Below are positions 30,810 to 41,972 of a stretch of DNA of 64,000 nt, in pieces; positions within the stretch are counted from its first letter, which is position 1; each line of letters opens with the position of its first letter. The notes beneath the pieces are model-generated. The model was not told the origin of the DNA. It worked only from the letters and a program-made list of their open reading frames with translations, and made no database searches. This DNA is from Chryseobacterium sp. E1. Its GTDB lineage: Bacteria > Bacteroidota > Bacteroidia > Flavobacteriales > Weeksellaceae. A program made the position numbers and the translations under genes. The DNA is taken from positions 3,720,001 through 3,784,000 of the forward strand of contig CP078104.1 in the NCBI GenBank assembly GCA_019203745.1, written 5' to 3'.

Positions 30810-32135
30810 ATGAGTTTTGGAATTGAAGCGGCAAGCTATTATGTGCCTTCTTTGTATTTGGAAATTAAAGATTTAGCGGAAAAGAGAGGCATAGAACCGG
30901 CAAAATTGGAGAAAGGGCTGGGACTTCATAAAATGGGGCTTTCTGATGTTCATGAAGATGCAGCTACTTTTGCGGCGGAAGCATTATTAAGATTAATCAA
31001 AGATTACAGCATCGCCCCTAAAGAAATAGCAAGGGTTTATTTGGGCACGGAAAGTGCTGTGGATGCAGCAAAACCTACTGCCTCTTATGCTGTACAGATG
31101 GTAGAAAAAGTGCTTGAAGAAGAATATGGCGAAAGAAGCTTTAAAAACTGTGATGTGCTCGATATGACTTTTGCCTGTGTAGGCGGTGTGGATGCTCTGC
31201 ACAATGCTTTGGACTTTGTAAGAGTAAATCCTGATAAAAAAGCAGTGGTAATAGCAAGTGATTATGCTAAATATGAATTAGCTTCTTCCGGAGAATATAC
31301 ACAAGGTGGGGAGCAGTTGCCCTACTGGTATCTTCAAACCCGGATCTCCTTGAAATTGAAAATAACTGGGGAGTAGCTTCAGAAAGCGTTTTCGACTTTT
31401 TAAGCCCAGAAGGCAATACAATAAAGAAGCCCTGAAGAATGCACCGGAAAATTATCCTGAGAAAATTGAGATCTTCACAGATGAACCGGTATTTGACGGG
31501 CAGTATTCCAATCAGTGTTATCAGGACAGGATCAGGAAGCTTATCATCATTATAAAGAGATTACAAAACAGGAAAAGCCTTATGAGAGCTGGAAGTATAT
31601 TATTTTTCACCTTCCGTATGCCTTTCACGGGAAAAGAATATTTACGGAGATCTACAGCCTTGAGAACGGACTTCCTTACGGGACGCCTGATGAGCAAAAA
31701 GCTGTTGCAAAATCTGAAAATTATCTGCAGCTCATCAATGATAAGATAGAAAAAACCCAGCGGGCCTCTTCTGAAATAGGGAATATGTATACTGCTTCTG
31801 TTTTTATGGCGCTTTTATCGGCCCTGCAGACTTCTTTTAATGAGAATGAGGAACTATCCGGAAAAGAAATAGGTTTTGTAGGGTACGGAAGCGGTTCTAA
31901 ATCAAAAGTTTTTGCCGGAAAGGTTTCTGAAAACTGGAAAAACGTGGTGGCAAAATGGAACTTATTTGAAAATTTAAATGATCGAACAGCCGTTGACTTT
32001 GAAACCTATGAGCAATTGCACAGAAAGCAGCTTAAAAGGTCTGTAAACAGTTATTATAAAGGTTTCGGGCTTGTTTCTATTGAGACTGATAATCCTGTTT
32101 TAGAAGGGGCGAGATATTACGGATATCAGAAATAA
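30810..32135 (+). CDS. mvaS: Hydroxymethylglutaryl-CoA synthase
   Basis: About 442 residues. It condenses acetyl-CoA with acetoacetyl-CoA to HMG-CoA in the mevalonate route to isoprenoids, which flavobacteria use. Motifs are GIEAASYYVPSLYLEIKDLA, the general-base Glu81 in YLGTESAVDAAKPTASY, nucleophile Cys123 in DMTFACVGGVDAL, and FHLPYAFHGKR with the active-site His. Three breaks (near 31310, 31402 and 31538) are each repaired by one base, restoring QGGGAVALLVSSNPDLLEI. It stands alone between two terminators. Confidence 0.9.
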
Positions 32136-32156
32136 TATAATTTGATAGGTATTATA

Positions 32157-32190
32157 AAAAGCATTTCATTTTTGGAATGCTTTATTTTTT
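32157..32190 (+). terminator. mvaS terminator
   Basis: AAAGCATTTC pairs with GGAATGCTTT (one T-G pair) across ATTTTT, followed by a T-rich run. Confidence 0.75.
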
Positions 32191-32704
32191 TAATTTAAAT
32201 GGAATCTGATAGGGTGAAAAATCTATGCTAAAATTTTTTAAAAAGAGCTTCCAATAATGAAGTGATTTAAATCAATTATACGAACAAATTTTTGGTATGA
32301 TTTTCGCCAAAACTGTCTTTTAGTACCTCTTTCTGTTTTTTATCAGGTTATTTTTAGTGAAAATTAAGAAAAAATACCCTTTATTCTACGTTGTTTTGTG
32401 CAAAATCCGATGATATTAAGTTTTATATTTTTCGTTAAATTGCTTATTTAGGTTTATTTTTTTACAACAATTGGTTAATTGATGAATTTTGATTTTAATT
32501 TCAATTTTTGTTAAAATTCCCTTAATATTTGAAATGCTTTGAGTTTCGTTAAAAATTTAAAAACAATTAAAATTTTTCTTTACCGTTTATTGGAGATTGC
32601 TGCGGATATTCCTGTTCTGATAAGCTGTTTTCAGCGTTTATTGAATTGATGTTGTTGATATTTATTAACATATTTGTCACTTCAATATATTAAAATTTGT
32701 TAAT
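32191..32704. other. Long AT-rich leader region upstream of SusC 1
   Basis: About 510 bases with no open frame. It is very AT-rich, with many TTTTT and AAAAA runs. No exact TAnnTTTG lies in the last 60 bases; near misses are CATATTTG and TAAAATTTG. It may hold the SusC promoter and a long untranslated leader. Confidence 0.45.
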
Positions 32705-35556
32705 ATGAATGTGAAACTGCGTGTTTTGACAGTTGGAGTCCTGTTTTTTACAGGGCAAGCTGCATTTGCTCAAGAAAAAGAATCTAAGAACGGGAAGGAC
32801 AAAGAAACTAAGATTGAGGAAGTAGTTGTTTTGGGGTATAGCAAAACTGCTACAAAAGCTAAAACGACAACATCTTCAGTAACTGTAGGTGCTGAAACTT
32901 TGGAAAACAGACCGAATATTTCGGTACTGAACTCAATTCAGGGTACGGCTCCAGGTATTGTAGTAAACTCTGCTTCGGGTTCTCCGGGTTCAGGGAAATT
33001 CAATATCCTGATCAGAGGAACAAGTTCCCTTAATGGTTCTACAGATCCTTTATACGTTATAGACGGGGTGATTACTTCAGGGTCTCAGTTCAGAAACCTG
33101 AACTCTTATGATATTGATACATTCAGTATCCTGAAAGATGCCCAGGCTACCGCTATCTATGGTAACAGAGCTGCAAACGGAGTTGTTGTAATTACAACAA
33201 AAGGAGGAAAATTCAATTCCGGACTAAAGGTTTCTTATGATGCCCTGACTTCTTTCAGTAAGTTACCTGAAATAAATACAACGCATCAAATGCTCGTGAG
33301 TTACTACAGCTTCAGAAGATTTTGCAGGCAGGAAAAGGTAATACTTTAACACAGCAGGAGATTGACAACTGGGGAACAGATACTGATTGGAACAAAGTAT
33401 TTACCCGTATCGGTATTTCTCAGCAACATAACCTTGCCATCACCGGAGGTGGAGAAAATATCAACAACTTCTTATCTTTAGGATACGTAGACAGTGAAGG
33501 TACTGTGAGATCTACAGACTTCAAAAGATTTACATTAAGAAACAACCTTAATGGTAAGTCTAAAAACGGAAAATTAACTTTCGGTTCTATCATCGGTCTA
33601 GGATATTCCAAGAGAAACCAGCTGGATGATGAAACGAATACAGGGATTGCTAACAACACCCTTCAGAACCCATTATTCGGGGGTATTCTTTCAAGACCGT
33701 ACATCGGACCATCACCTTATGCAAACGGAAGAGAGCTTTACAATGCTATTGGAAATGATGCAACGAACAACAGACAGTGGATTCTTCAGGATAACGTTAA
33801 TGGAGGTATCCAGAACAGATTCACCGAATTAAGTATTTCTGCCAATGCTAATGTAAACTATAAGATTACAGATTACCTGAGCATCGGAAACAGAACAGGT
33901 ATTGAATATAAAGAATATCAGAGAACCTTCGCAAGATCACCACTAGGTTACCTTTCTATCAGTGTTGCAAACAGTGACGGATCTGCTTATGGAGGAAATG
34001 AAGATTTCACAACAACACAGGATTTAACATTCAACAGTATTACGAACATTACGTTCAATAAGTCTTTTGGAGACCACACCATTAGTGCTGGGGCATACAT
34101 GGACTATATCAAAGCTCATGTTAATTCAACTTTCCAGAGACAAAACGGTCTGAACCCATTACAATGGCAGTTTGGTGCGGGAACAGGTTATATTCCGTTT
34201 AACCCGGATACTCCGAACTATTACAGACCTTCAGTAAGTGCTTCTAAAGTAACGGCAGGTACACTGGCTTACTTTGGAACATTAGACTATGATTACAAAG
34301 ACAAATATGGAGTAAGTGGGGTTGTAAGAAGAGATGGTTCTTATCGTTTCCTTCCGACAAACAGATGGGAGACTTTCTGGTCAGTAGCAGGTAGATGGAA
34401 TATTGACAAAGAAAACTTCATGGCTGATTCAGGATTCAGATTATTAAAGTTAAGAGCTTCCATTGGTACTACAGGTAACCAGAACTTAGGAATTGCTTCG
34501 GATAATCAAAACCCATTGGCATTACTTCCCAATAACTTCCTTGACCTTTATTCCGGTATTTCAGGATATCAGAACTTGTTAGGGTACAACTTTACCAACC
34601 TTTCAAATCCTTATTTGAAGTGGGAACAGGTAAAACAGACTAACATCGGTTTGGACTTTAATTATAAAGGCCTGATCGAAGGTAGCGTTGATTATTATCA
34701 GAAGAGAACAACAAGAATGTTCAATGACCTTCAGAAATCTTCAGTTACAGGATACTATTCTATCAGAGGAAATGACGGAATCCTTGATAACAAAGGTGTT
34801 GAAGGGTTGATCAGATATAATGCGATTAAAACTGCAGATACAAAACTATCCATCTTTGCCAATGCAGCTTATAACTCCAACAAAATCGTATCGATGGGAA
34901 GTGAAAACCTTGCCGGTGATGTTGTACATGCGATAGGAGGACCTGCTGGGCAGTATCAGTTATATCCATACATCGGAGTAAATCCTGATAATGGAAACTT
35001 ACAGTTTCTTGATAGAAACGGAAACATAACTGAAGCACCTACATCTGGTGACAGAAGGTTGACAGGAAAATCCCGTTATGCTAAATTTACAGGAGGTTTT
35101 GGATTTAACTTCCAGCACAAAGGATGGTTCTTTGATACATTATTCTCTTTCCAACAGGGAGGTTGGATTTATGATAACTTAAACTCCTGGTTAATGGATC
35201 CAAATGCAGTAGTCAACAGAAACCTTTCTGCAGACTTGTTAAATGCATGGACTCCTGATAACAGAAATACGGACGTACCTTCATTAGGGGCAAAAAACCT
35301 GAGCTTAGGTTCTTCAGACAGATTCTTACGCAGATCAGACTTTGTAAGACTTAAGAATATCTCAGTAGGATACAACTTTACTAAAGAGCAGTTAGGTAAA
35401 TTGCCGGTAAGAGGTATTAAAGTATTTGTTCAGGCTGAAAACCTTTATACATGGACAAAATGGAAAGGATTTGACCCGGAGCCGATTACTTCGTATTCAC
35501 TAAATGTCTATCCGAACCCAAAAACCGTATCGGTAGGTTTAAATGTTGATTTTTAA
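32705..35556 (+). CDS. SusC/RagA-type TonB-linked outer-membrane protein 1
   Basis: About 950 residues. A signal peptide (VLTVGVLFFTGQAAFAQ) is followed directly by the TonB-box region (KIEEVVVLGYSKTATKAKTT), a plug with the family motif DPLYVIDGVI and ATAIYGNRAANGVVVITTKGG, then the beta-barrel ending NPKTVSVGLNVDF. It forms the TonB-driven channel of a nutrient importer with the SusD lipoprotein just downstream. It lacks the N-terminal carboxypeptidase-regulatory-like domain. One break near 33290 is repaired by one base. No glycosidase or peptidase is attached, so the substrate is unknown. Confidence 0.9.
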
Positions 35557-35568
35557 TAGAGAAGAATT

Positions 35569-37189
35569 ATGAAAAGAATAATAAATACAGTATTAATTGT
35601 AGCAACTTTATCATCTGCAGCATTTACTTTGAACAGCTGCCAGGATGCACTAGATATCACACAGGCTGGGAATTGCAGGAGAAAGATCTTTATACGAATG
35701 TAGCCAACCTGAAAGAAGTTTTGAATGGTTCTGTATATGCTCAGCTGGATCCGATGGATGAGATCTATTTTACAGCCGTATTTACAGACGAAGTAAAGCC
35801 TGGTTCTGCTAGTGGAGGTCAGGAATATTCTCTACACAGATTCTTTCTTGATGCTGCCAGCCCTGTTGTAACAGGAGGTACTGTAGGGACTGCTGGAAGT
35901 GATGGTATCTGGTTAAATAACTACAGAGTTATTAACAGAGTCAACAGACTATTGGAAGGAGCAAAAAGAATTACCCCTTCTACAGATAAAGAAAAGGACG
36001 AATATAATAATATCCTTGCACAGGCAAGAGCTATCAGAGCATATTGCTATGTACAGCTAGAGGCTTATTTCTCTAAGGACATGAAGAACCCTAATGAATT
36101 AGGTGTTATTCTTTTGAAAGATGTTCCTTCTACAGATGCACAGTTGCCAAGAGCAAAAAATCAGGATGTATATGATTTCATTAATGCTGATTTGGATTAT
36201 GCAAGAGGAATATTAACGTATTCTGCTGCATCAGATCAGGGAGCAAGATATTTTGCAGATAAAGGGTTTGTGAATGCTGTAACGGCTCGTTTTAATTTGT
36301 ATAGAGGAAATATGCCCTTGGCAAAACAATATGCAAATGAAGTGATTACAGATACGAAACTGAAGCTGACTGTAGCTGATCCTGCTGTAACTCCAACAGC
36401 TCCAGTTATTGATGTTAGTTCTGCTACAACTACTTGGGCTAAAGAGTTTTATAATGTTGCAACTTCTTTCAACCCTTACAGAAACCTGTGGAATGATTCT
36501 TCAAGAGGTGAAATTGTTTTCTCTCTAAACAGACTTCCATTGGGTGCAGGAGGAAGCATCGGTTCAAAATGGAATACCAACCAGTCTCAGCTGAATGGTT
36601 CACCAATGTGGTTCTGGGGAAGAAACTTATATAACCTGTTTCAGAGTATTCCGGGGATATCAGAAAATATGCTTATGTAGATCCAAGCTCAAAGGCAAAT
36701 CCTAATTATGCAAGTGCAACAGCCGGAAATACAAGAGGTGATGGTTTGGTAGTTGATAAATACCCTGGTAAAACAGCGATCGCTACCAGAAATGATGTGA
36801 AAGTTTTCAGATTATCAGAAATGTATTTCATTGCAGCTGAAGCTGAAGTGGCTGCAGGAAATCTTTCAGCAGCTCGTGACCTGATCCAGAAAGTAAGAGA
36901 AGCAAGAAATTATCAGAATGCAGCGGTAACTCCTGCTTACGCCAATACTCAGGTGGCTTATGCAGATATCCTGAAAGAGCGTAGAGTGGAATTAGCACTT
37001 GAAGGCCACCGTTACCTTGACTTGAAGAGACTTGCAGTAGCAGCAAACGTATCTATGGACAGAAACGCTACTGATGATGTGATTGCAGTTGAAAACCTTG
37101 AGAATGGTGACTACAGATATACGTTACCTATTCCAATTAAGGAAATGTCGGCTAACCCGAATATCAAACAAAACGACGGTTACTATTAA
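35569..37189 (+). CDS. SusD/RagB-type nutrient-binding lipoprotein 1
   Basis: About 540 residues. The signal peptide ends in a lipobox (AAFTLNSC, Cys24). Typical SusD features are ILAQARAIRAYCYVQLEAYF with its TPR-like helices, VFRLSEMYFIAAEAEVAAG, and the C-terminal ILKERRVELALEGHRYLDLK. It caps the SusC channel and delivers ligand to it. It starts 12 bases after susC. Breaks near 35670 and 36657 are each repaired by one base. A terminator 20 bases downstream closes the pair. Confidence 0.9.
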
Positions 37190-37209
37190 TCGAAGTTAAA
37201 ATTAAAATA

Positions 37210-37237
37210 CCCTGGAGTCTTACTTCAGGGATTTTTT
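37210..37237 (+). terminator. Terminator of the SusCD 1 operon
   Basis: CCCTGGAGT (37210-37218) pairs with ACTTCAGGG (37222-37230) with one G-U pair, followed by A and TTTTTT. Confidence 0.85.
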
Positions 37238-37265
37238 ATATTTAATCAGGAGACAATTGGAAATT

Positions 37266-38201
37266 TTATAAACAGCTATCCAGAATATGCTGTCTGTTCT
37301 GATAATTTTTCGGGGTAACCCCTACAAGCTGTTTGAAAACCCGTGTAAAATAGTTGGTATCTGAAAATCCGGTCTGATAAGCCGTTTCTTTAATGCTGTT
37401 CTGGCTGGCCAGCAATTCTTTAGCCTTATTGATTCTTTCCTGCAGAATAAAGTCGTTGGGAGAAGTCCCGAATTCATCTTTAAACATTTTAAAGAAATTA
37501 GATTTGCTCACATAGGCGAGTTTTGCAATACTGTCTATGGAAAGCTTCTGATGCAGGTTTCTTTTGATATAATCTACCACAAACCCTATTCTTGATCTGT
37601 TTTTTACAATATTCTTTTCAACCATACTTCTGGCCTGGGTCTGCATCAGTCTGATCAGAAGTTCTTTCAGGGCAAAATCAGCCATGATATCCTTCTGGGA
37701 ATTATCATCCATAGCAATTCTCATAATATTATTGGTAGCAGAAGCCAGTGCCTGATTATTAAAAAGAAAATATTCATCCAGCTGAATGTTCCATTGGGAG
37801 GACTCATCCACTTTAGGAAGATTATAATTTAAATAATTAAGAGAATTCTCTATAAAATCAGGATTAAGGCTCAAAGAAATACATTGTGTAGGCGTATTGT
37901 CTGCTTCCGGAAAATCAATCACCATTGTTTCTCCTGGTGCTACCAGAATGCTTTCTCCCGGAAAATAATCAAAATAACCGGTCTTATTATCCAGTTTCAT
38001 ATGTTTTTTGCCCCGCAGCATTGCTGTAAAAGCTATATTTTCAAAATGAAGTTTTACCCCGAAAGCCGTCTTATGTGTTTCATAAATGCTGAACTCACAA
38101 TTATTCAGATTGAATTTTGTCTGGTTTTCAACAAGGCTCAATAGTTGGTTTTCCTTATGCAATTCGGGAGTATTTAATAAAATCTTACTATTGTTGTTCA
38201 T
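37266..38201 (-). CDS. AraC-family regulator, divergent from aldehyde dehydrogenase
   Basis: 311 residues in one intact frame. The N-terminal part is a cupin-type effector domain (GYFDYFPGESILVAPGETMV). The C-terminal part is an AraC DNA-binding domain (LSIDSIAKLAYVSKSNFFKM; IKETAYQTGFSDTNYFTRVF; KQLVGVTPKNYQNR). AraC regulators next to acetaldehyde-dehydrogenase genes commonly activate them, so it probably controls the aldehyde dehydrogenase and DUF779 genes across the 181-base divergent gap. Confidence 0.85.
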   Translation of the reverse strand: MNNNSKILLNTPELHKENQLLSLVENQTKFNLNNCEFSIYETHKTAFGVKLHFENIAFTAMLRGKKHMKLDNKTGYFDYFPGESILVAPGETMVIDFPEADNTPTQCISLSLNPDFIENSLNYLNYNLPKVDESSQWNIQLDEYFLFNNQALASATNNIMRIAMDDNSQKDIMADFALKELLIRLMQTQARSMVEKNIVKNRSRIGFVVDYIKRNLHQKLSIDSIAKLAYVSKSNFFKMFKDEFGTSPNDFILQERINKAKELLASQNSIKETAYQTGFSDTNYFTRVFKQLVGVTPKNYQNRQHILDSCL

Positions 38202-38229
38202 TTCTGACTTTTTTGAAAGGGAAGTAACT

Positions 38230-38237
38230 CAAATATA
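38230..38237 (-). promoter_or_regulatory. Candidate -7 element for the AraC gene (TATATTTG)
   Basis: The minus strand reads TATATTTG, an exact TAnnTTTG match, 28 bases before the AraC start codon. Confidence 0.45.
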
Positions 38238-38382
38238 GAAAATTTGACTGTACGTTGCTGTTAATAAAATTATAAAATTCAACCTCTGTAGCATTCTGCA
38301 CTTTTTTTTTATACGATTGTGCTATGCTTTTTTTTCCGTACCTGTAAATTGGCATTATTCAAAAAATTAAAATAATAAAGAT

Positions 38383-39910
38383 ATGAGCACTCTTACAGAA
38401 CCCAGATCAACAACTCTTTTACAGCGACCAGAGTTCAAAAGCAGATATGATAATTATATTGACGGAAAATTTACACCACCTGTTAAAGGGCAGTATTTTG
38501 ATGTCGTGTCTCCGGTAGACGGGAAGAATTTTACCCAGGTAGCCCATTCATCCAAAGAAGATTTGGAACTCGCTGTAGATGCTGCAGCAAAAGCTTTTCA
38601 AACCTGGAAAAATACCTCATCCACAGAGCGAAGCATTATCCTGAATAAAATTGCAGACAGAATAGAGCAGAACCTTGAATATCTGGCTACAGTAGAAACC
38701 ATAGACAATGGGAAAGCAGTCAGAGAAACATTGGCTGCAGATTTACCATTGGCTATTGATCATTTCAGATACTTTGCCTCAGTAATCCGTGCAGATGAAG
38801 GCTCTCATAACGAACTGGACAAGGATACCGTATCACTGATCGTGAATGAACCTCTTGGAGTTATTGCCCAGATTATCCCGTGGAATTTTCCGATCCTGAT
38901 GGCTGTCTGGAAACTGGCTCCGGCACTGGCAGCAGGAAATTGTGTAGTATTGAAGCCTGCAGAAAGTACCCTGTTTCCATTATGATTCTGATGGAGCTGA
39001 TAGGAGATTTATTACCTCCGGGAGTCATTAATATCGTCAACGGTTTCGGAGCAGAGCTGGGAAGAGCTTTAGTAACAAATCCTAAGGTAGCTAAGGCTGC
39101 ATTTACCGGATCTACAGCTACAGGACGTCTTGTAATGCAATATGCAACGGAAAATATCATTCCGGTAACATTGGAATTAGGAGGGAAATCGCCGAATGTT
39201 TTCTTCAATTCGGTGATGGATGCAGATGATGAATTTTTAGATAAAGCCATTGAAGGAGCCGTTCTTTTCGCTCTTAATCAGGGAGAGATTTGTACATGCC
39301 CTTCAAGACTGCTGGTTCAGGAAGGTATTGCCGACGCTTTCATTGAAAAGGTGATCGAAAGAGTAAAAGCCATCAAAGTAGGAAACCCTTTGGATAAAAC
39401 TGTAATGATGGGAGCTCAGGCCTCAAAGATTCAAAAAGATAAAATTCTTTCCTATATCCAGCTGGGAATTGATGAGGAGCGGAAGTACTGGTAGGAGGCG
39501 ATGTCAACCATTTGGGAGAAGACCTGGAAGATGGGTTCTACATTCAGCCAACTGTTTTCAAAGGCAATAACAGAATGAGAATTTTCCAGGAAGAAATTTT
39601 CGGTCCTGTACTCGCATTTACCACCTTTAAAGATGAGGAGGAAGCAGTGAAAATCGCCAACGATACCATGTATGGCTTAGGAGCAGGAGTATGGACGAGA
39701 GATGCCCATCAGCTGTATAATATTCCACGTCAGATAGAGGCGGGAAGAGTTTGGGTCAACCAATACCATTCTTATCCGGCCGGAGCACCTTTCGGTGGAT
39801 ATAAACAGTCGGGAATCGGAAGAGAGAACCATAAAATAATGCTTGACCATTACCGTCAGACCAAAAATATGCTGATCTCTTACAACAAAAATAAATTAGG
39901 CTTCTTTTAA
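38383..39910 (+). CDS. NAD-dependent aldehyde dehydrogenase (acetaldehyde type)
   Basis: About 509 residues. It oxidises an aldehyde, most likely acetaldehyde, to the acid with NAD(P). Motifs are IPWNFPILMAVWKLAPALAA for cofactor binding, AFTGSTATGRLVMQ, the general base Glu in LELGGKSPNVFF, and the nucleophile Cys in NQGEICTCPSRLLVQ. It ends YKQSGIGRENHKIMLDHYRQ. It resembles E. coli AldB and Pseudomonas ExaC, and the DUF779 gene downstream supports this. Breaks near 38982 and 39482 are each repaired by one base. I leave the symbol blank because aldB and exaC cannot be told apart here. Confidence 0.9.
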
Positions 39911-39920
39911 TATTAATTTT

Positions 39921-40051
39921 AGGGCGTGCCCGTTTGCCCTGGCTTTGTCCGGGGCGACGGTCGGGCTATTCAGGGCTGCACTTCGTTTCGGTGCTCCATT
40001 GCATTTTTCGCACCGGCTCGTTCCTCGCCGCCCTTACTATCCCTCACGCAG
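39921..40051. repeat. GC-rich candidate interspersed repeat
   Basis: About 130 bases of markedly GC-rich sequence in an AT-rich background, with no good open frame. It starts with the palindrome GGGCGTGCCC (39922-39931). It includes GGTCGGGCT, an inverted pair CGGTGC/GCACCG and GCTCGTTCCTCGCCGCCC, and ends CCCTCACGCAGAG. From memory, GGGCGTGCCC-led elements followed by GTCGGGCT recur between genes in flavobacterial genomes. Copy number cannot be tested here. Confidence 0.5.
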
Positions 40052-40165
40052 AGAATTATGAATAAGCTGATCAGCAATGCCGGACATACTGAGCAGAAAA
40101 AGTAATTGATAATATAATCATAGTGGATATTACCAACTCAAATTAGACATGATAAGAGTTGAAAG

Positions 40166-40193
40166 GTTCGGCAAAGCTTTTGCCGGACTTTTT
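40166..40193 (+). terminator. Terminator or attenuator before the DUF779 gene
   Basis: GTTCGGCAAA (40166-40175) pairs with TTTGCCGGAC (40179-40188) with one T-G pair and a 3-base loop, followed by TTTTT. It lies between the aldehyde dehydrogenase and DUF779 genes, 43 bases before the latter. Confidence 0.75.
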
Positions 40194-40235
40194 ACAGGCA
40201 GACCTTCTTTACAATGAATTGAAAAAAATAAAAAA

Positions 40236-40619
40236 ATGGAAACAGGAATATCAAGACTTTCCGCAACAGAACAAGCACTTGAAGTGATCAGGCAGCTTGA
40301 AGAGCAATATGGCCCACTGATGTTTTATCAGGCAGGAGGCTGTTGCGAAGGAACGCAGCCCCAATGTTTTGAAAAAGGCGGTTTTTTTCCAAGGATGAAC
40401 GATGCGATGATCGGCACAATCAACGGCTATGAATTCTGGATAGACCGTGATCTTTTTGAATACTGGAAATACTCACATTTCACCCTGGATGTTACGGACG
40501 GATTCGGCCCGGGAGGCTTTTCTCTTGAAACACCTTTGGGAAAAACCTTTAAAGTACAGTACAGACTCTTCACACCGGAAGAATATAAGCATCTGGAACC
40601 TGTAAAGCGTAGTGAATAG
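40236..40619 (+). CDS. DUF779 family protein
   Basis: 127 residues in one intact frame. DUF779 signatures are GGCCEGTQPQCF (Cys36, Cys37, Cys44), GFFPRMNDAMIGTINGYEFW and FTLDVTDGFGPGGFSLETPL. Genes of this family are regularly found beside acetaldehyde dehydrogenases, as here. The role is unknown; the conserved cysteines hint at metal or thiol chemistry. A hairpin with a T run separates it from the dehydrogenase, so it may be made at a lower level than its partner. Confidence 0.85.
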   Translation: METGISRLSATEQALEVIRQLEEQYGPLMFYQAGGCCEGTQPQCFEKGGFFPRMNDAMIGTINGYEFWIDRDLFEYWKYSHFTLDVTDGFGPGGFSLETPLGKTFKVQYRLFTPEEYKHLEPVKRSE

Positions 40620-40674
40620 AATGTTTTATATAAACAATACTTTAGCAAAGTAAGTTCATTGGTTCTTAAAGAAA

Positions 40675-41878
40675 TTAAGAGGAGACCTTCACAAACCGGT
40701 TGACAAACATGGCGGCGACAATATCTCCAACAGAATTCAGAACCGTAGCCAGAGGGTCTACCAGAGTTCCGATAATCATTACTGCAGGAATGGCTTCCTG
40801 AGGGAGTTTATAAACCGAAATCATAAGCATTTCCCCAATATATCCGCCATTGGGTATCCCACCCGCCACAATACTTACAAACACTGTAATTCCCAGGGCT
40901 AACAGCAGGTTGGCAGGATCAAAGAAATCTTTTCCAATAATTAAAAAAGCCACATAGATTTTAATAATCGAAGACATCGAAGAACCATTCTTATGCAGGG
41001 TTGTTCCAATTGGAATTACCAGATTCGCAATCGAATTCGGAATTCCTATCTTAGAGGCTGCCTGTAGATTGGCCGGCATTGTTGCAAAGCTGCTGCAGGT
41101 GCTTATCGCTGTAAGAGTAGGGTAGATCGCATTGGTCCAAAATTTTTTACTCCTTTCTGCCCACTGGCCATAAACGCATACATTGAAAAAAACACAAGAA
41201 AATAAATAATTCCGGCAACATAATACAGACCTAAAGGTTTAGCATAAAACCCGAAAAGCTGCGGCCCCAATGTAGCCACCTGGTAAGCAAAATAAGCTCC
41301 CAAACCAATAGGTGCCAGCTTCATTACCAATAGAAGAAGCTCCTTCATTACCTCATACCCTGATGCTATAAAAACTCTGAAAGGCTGCCCTGCATCACCT
41401 GTTTTTCGGGCTGCAAATCCTGTCATGAAAGCAAAAATAAGAAGCGCCAGCATATTCTGCCTCGAGAACAGGGCTGTAAACTCTCCTACGGTAAAGAAAC
41501 TTACAATCCTGTTTCCCCAACTGTCCTCATTCGCAGCTTCTGTAATCATATCAGAACTTCCTGAAACTCCGGAAACCGGAAAAAGATAGACTGCACAGAT
41601 TGTAAAAATAGCTGCTGTTAAAATAAAGAATAGAAAGGTAAGGGCCATCACAAGAATAATCCTACCGAATTTAGACTGCTGTTCCAATGATGCAATAGAA
41701 TTGGACACCGCAAAGAATACAAGAGGGACTACACTCACAAAAAGAAGATTAAGGAAAATATCCCTAAAGGTTTAATATATTCCACAAAACCCGGAACAAC
41801 AATTCCTATGATGCTTCCAACAGTGATTCCCAATAGTAAAAATATAATTCCTGAATAGTTCTTTAAGACCTCTTTCAT
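40675..41878 (-). CDS. Dicarboxylate/amino acid:cation symporter (DAACS family)
   Basis: About 401 residues with about eight membrane helices and two re-entrant regions. Family signatures are the Ser-rich STCSSFATMP, the substrate-site IPIGTTLHKNG and the helix containing GGIPNGGYIGEML. It should take up a dicarboxylate or a small amino acid with Na+ or H+. The substrate is not decided by sequence; STCSSFATMP differs somewhat from classical GltP. Breaks near 41095 and 41760 are each repaired by one base. The start MKEVLKNYSGIIFLLLGIT opens the first helix. Confidence 0.85.
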
Positions 41879-41893
41879 GTGGCACTTTTTTAT

Positions 41894-41901
41894 CAAAGAT
41901 A
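41894..41901 (-). promoter_or_regulatory. Candidate -7 element for the symporter (TATCTTTG)
   Basis: The minus strand reads TATCTTTG, an exact TAnnTTTG match, 15 bases before the symporter start. Confidence 0.45.
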
Positions 41902-41948
41902 GGTTTATTTTAACATTTCGTTGTACAATTTTCAGACCTAAATTTCAT

Positions 41949-41956
41949 AAATTTGG
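41949..41956 (+). promoter_or_regulatory. Candidate -7 element for cbpA (TAAATTTG)
   Basis: Exact TAnnTTTG match 16 bases before the cbpA ATG, in the 94-base divergent gap with the symporter. Confidence 0.5.
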
Positions 41957-41972
41957 GTAAACATCGTTTCTA

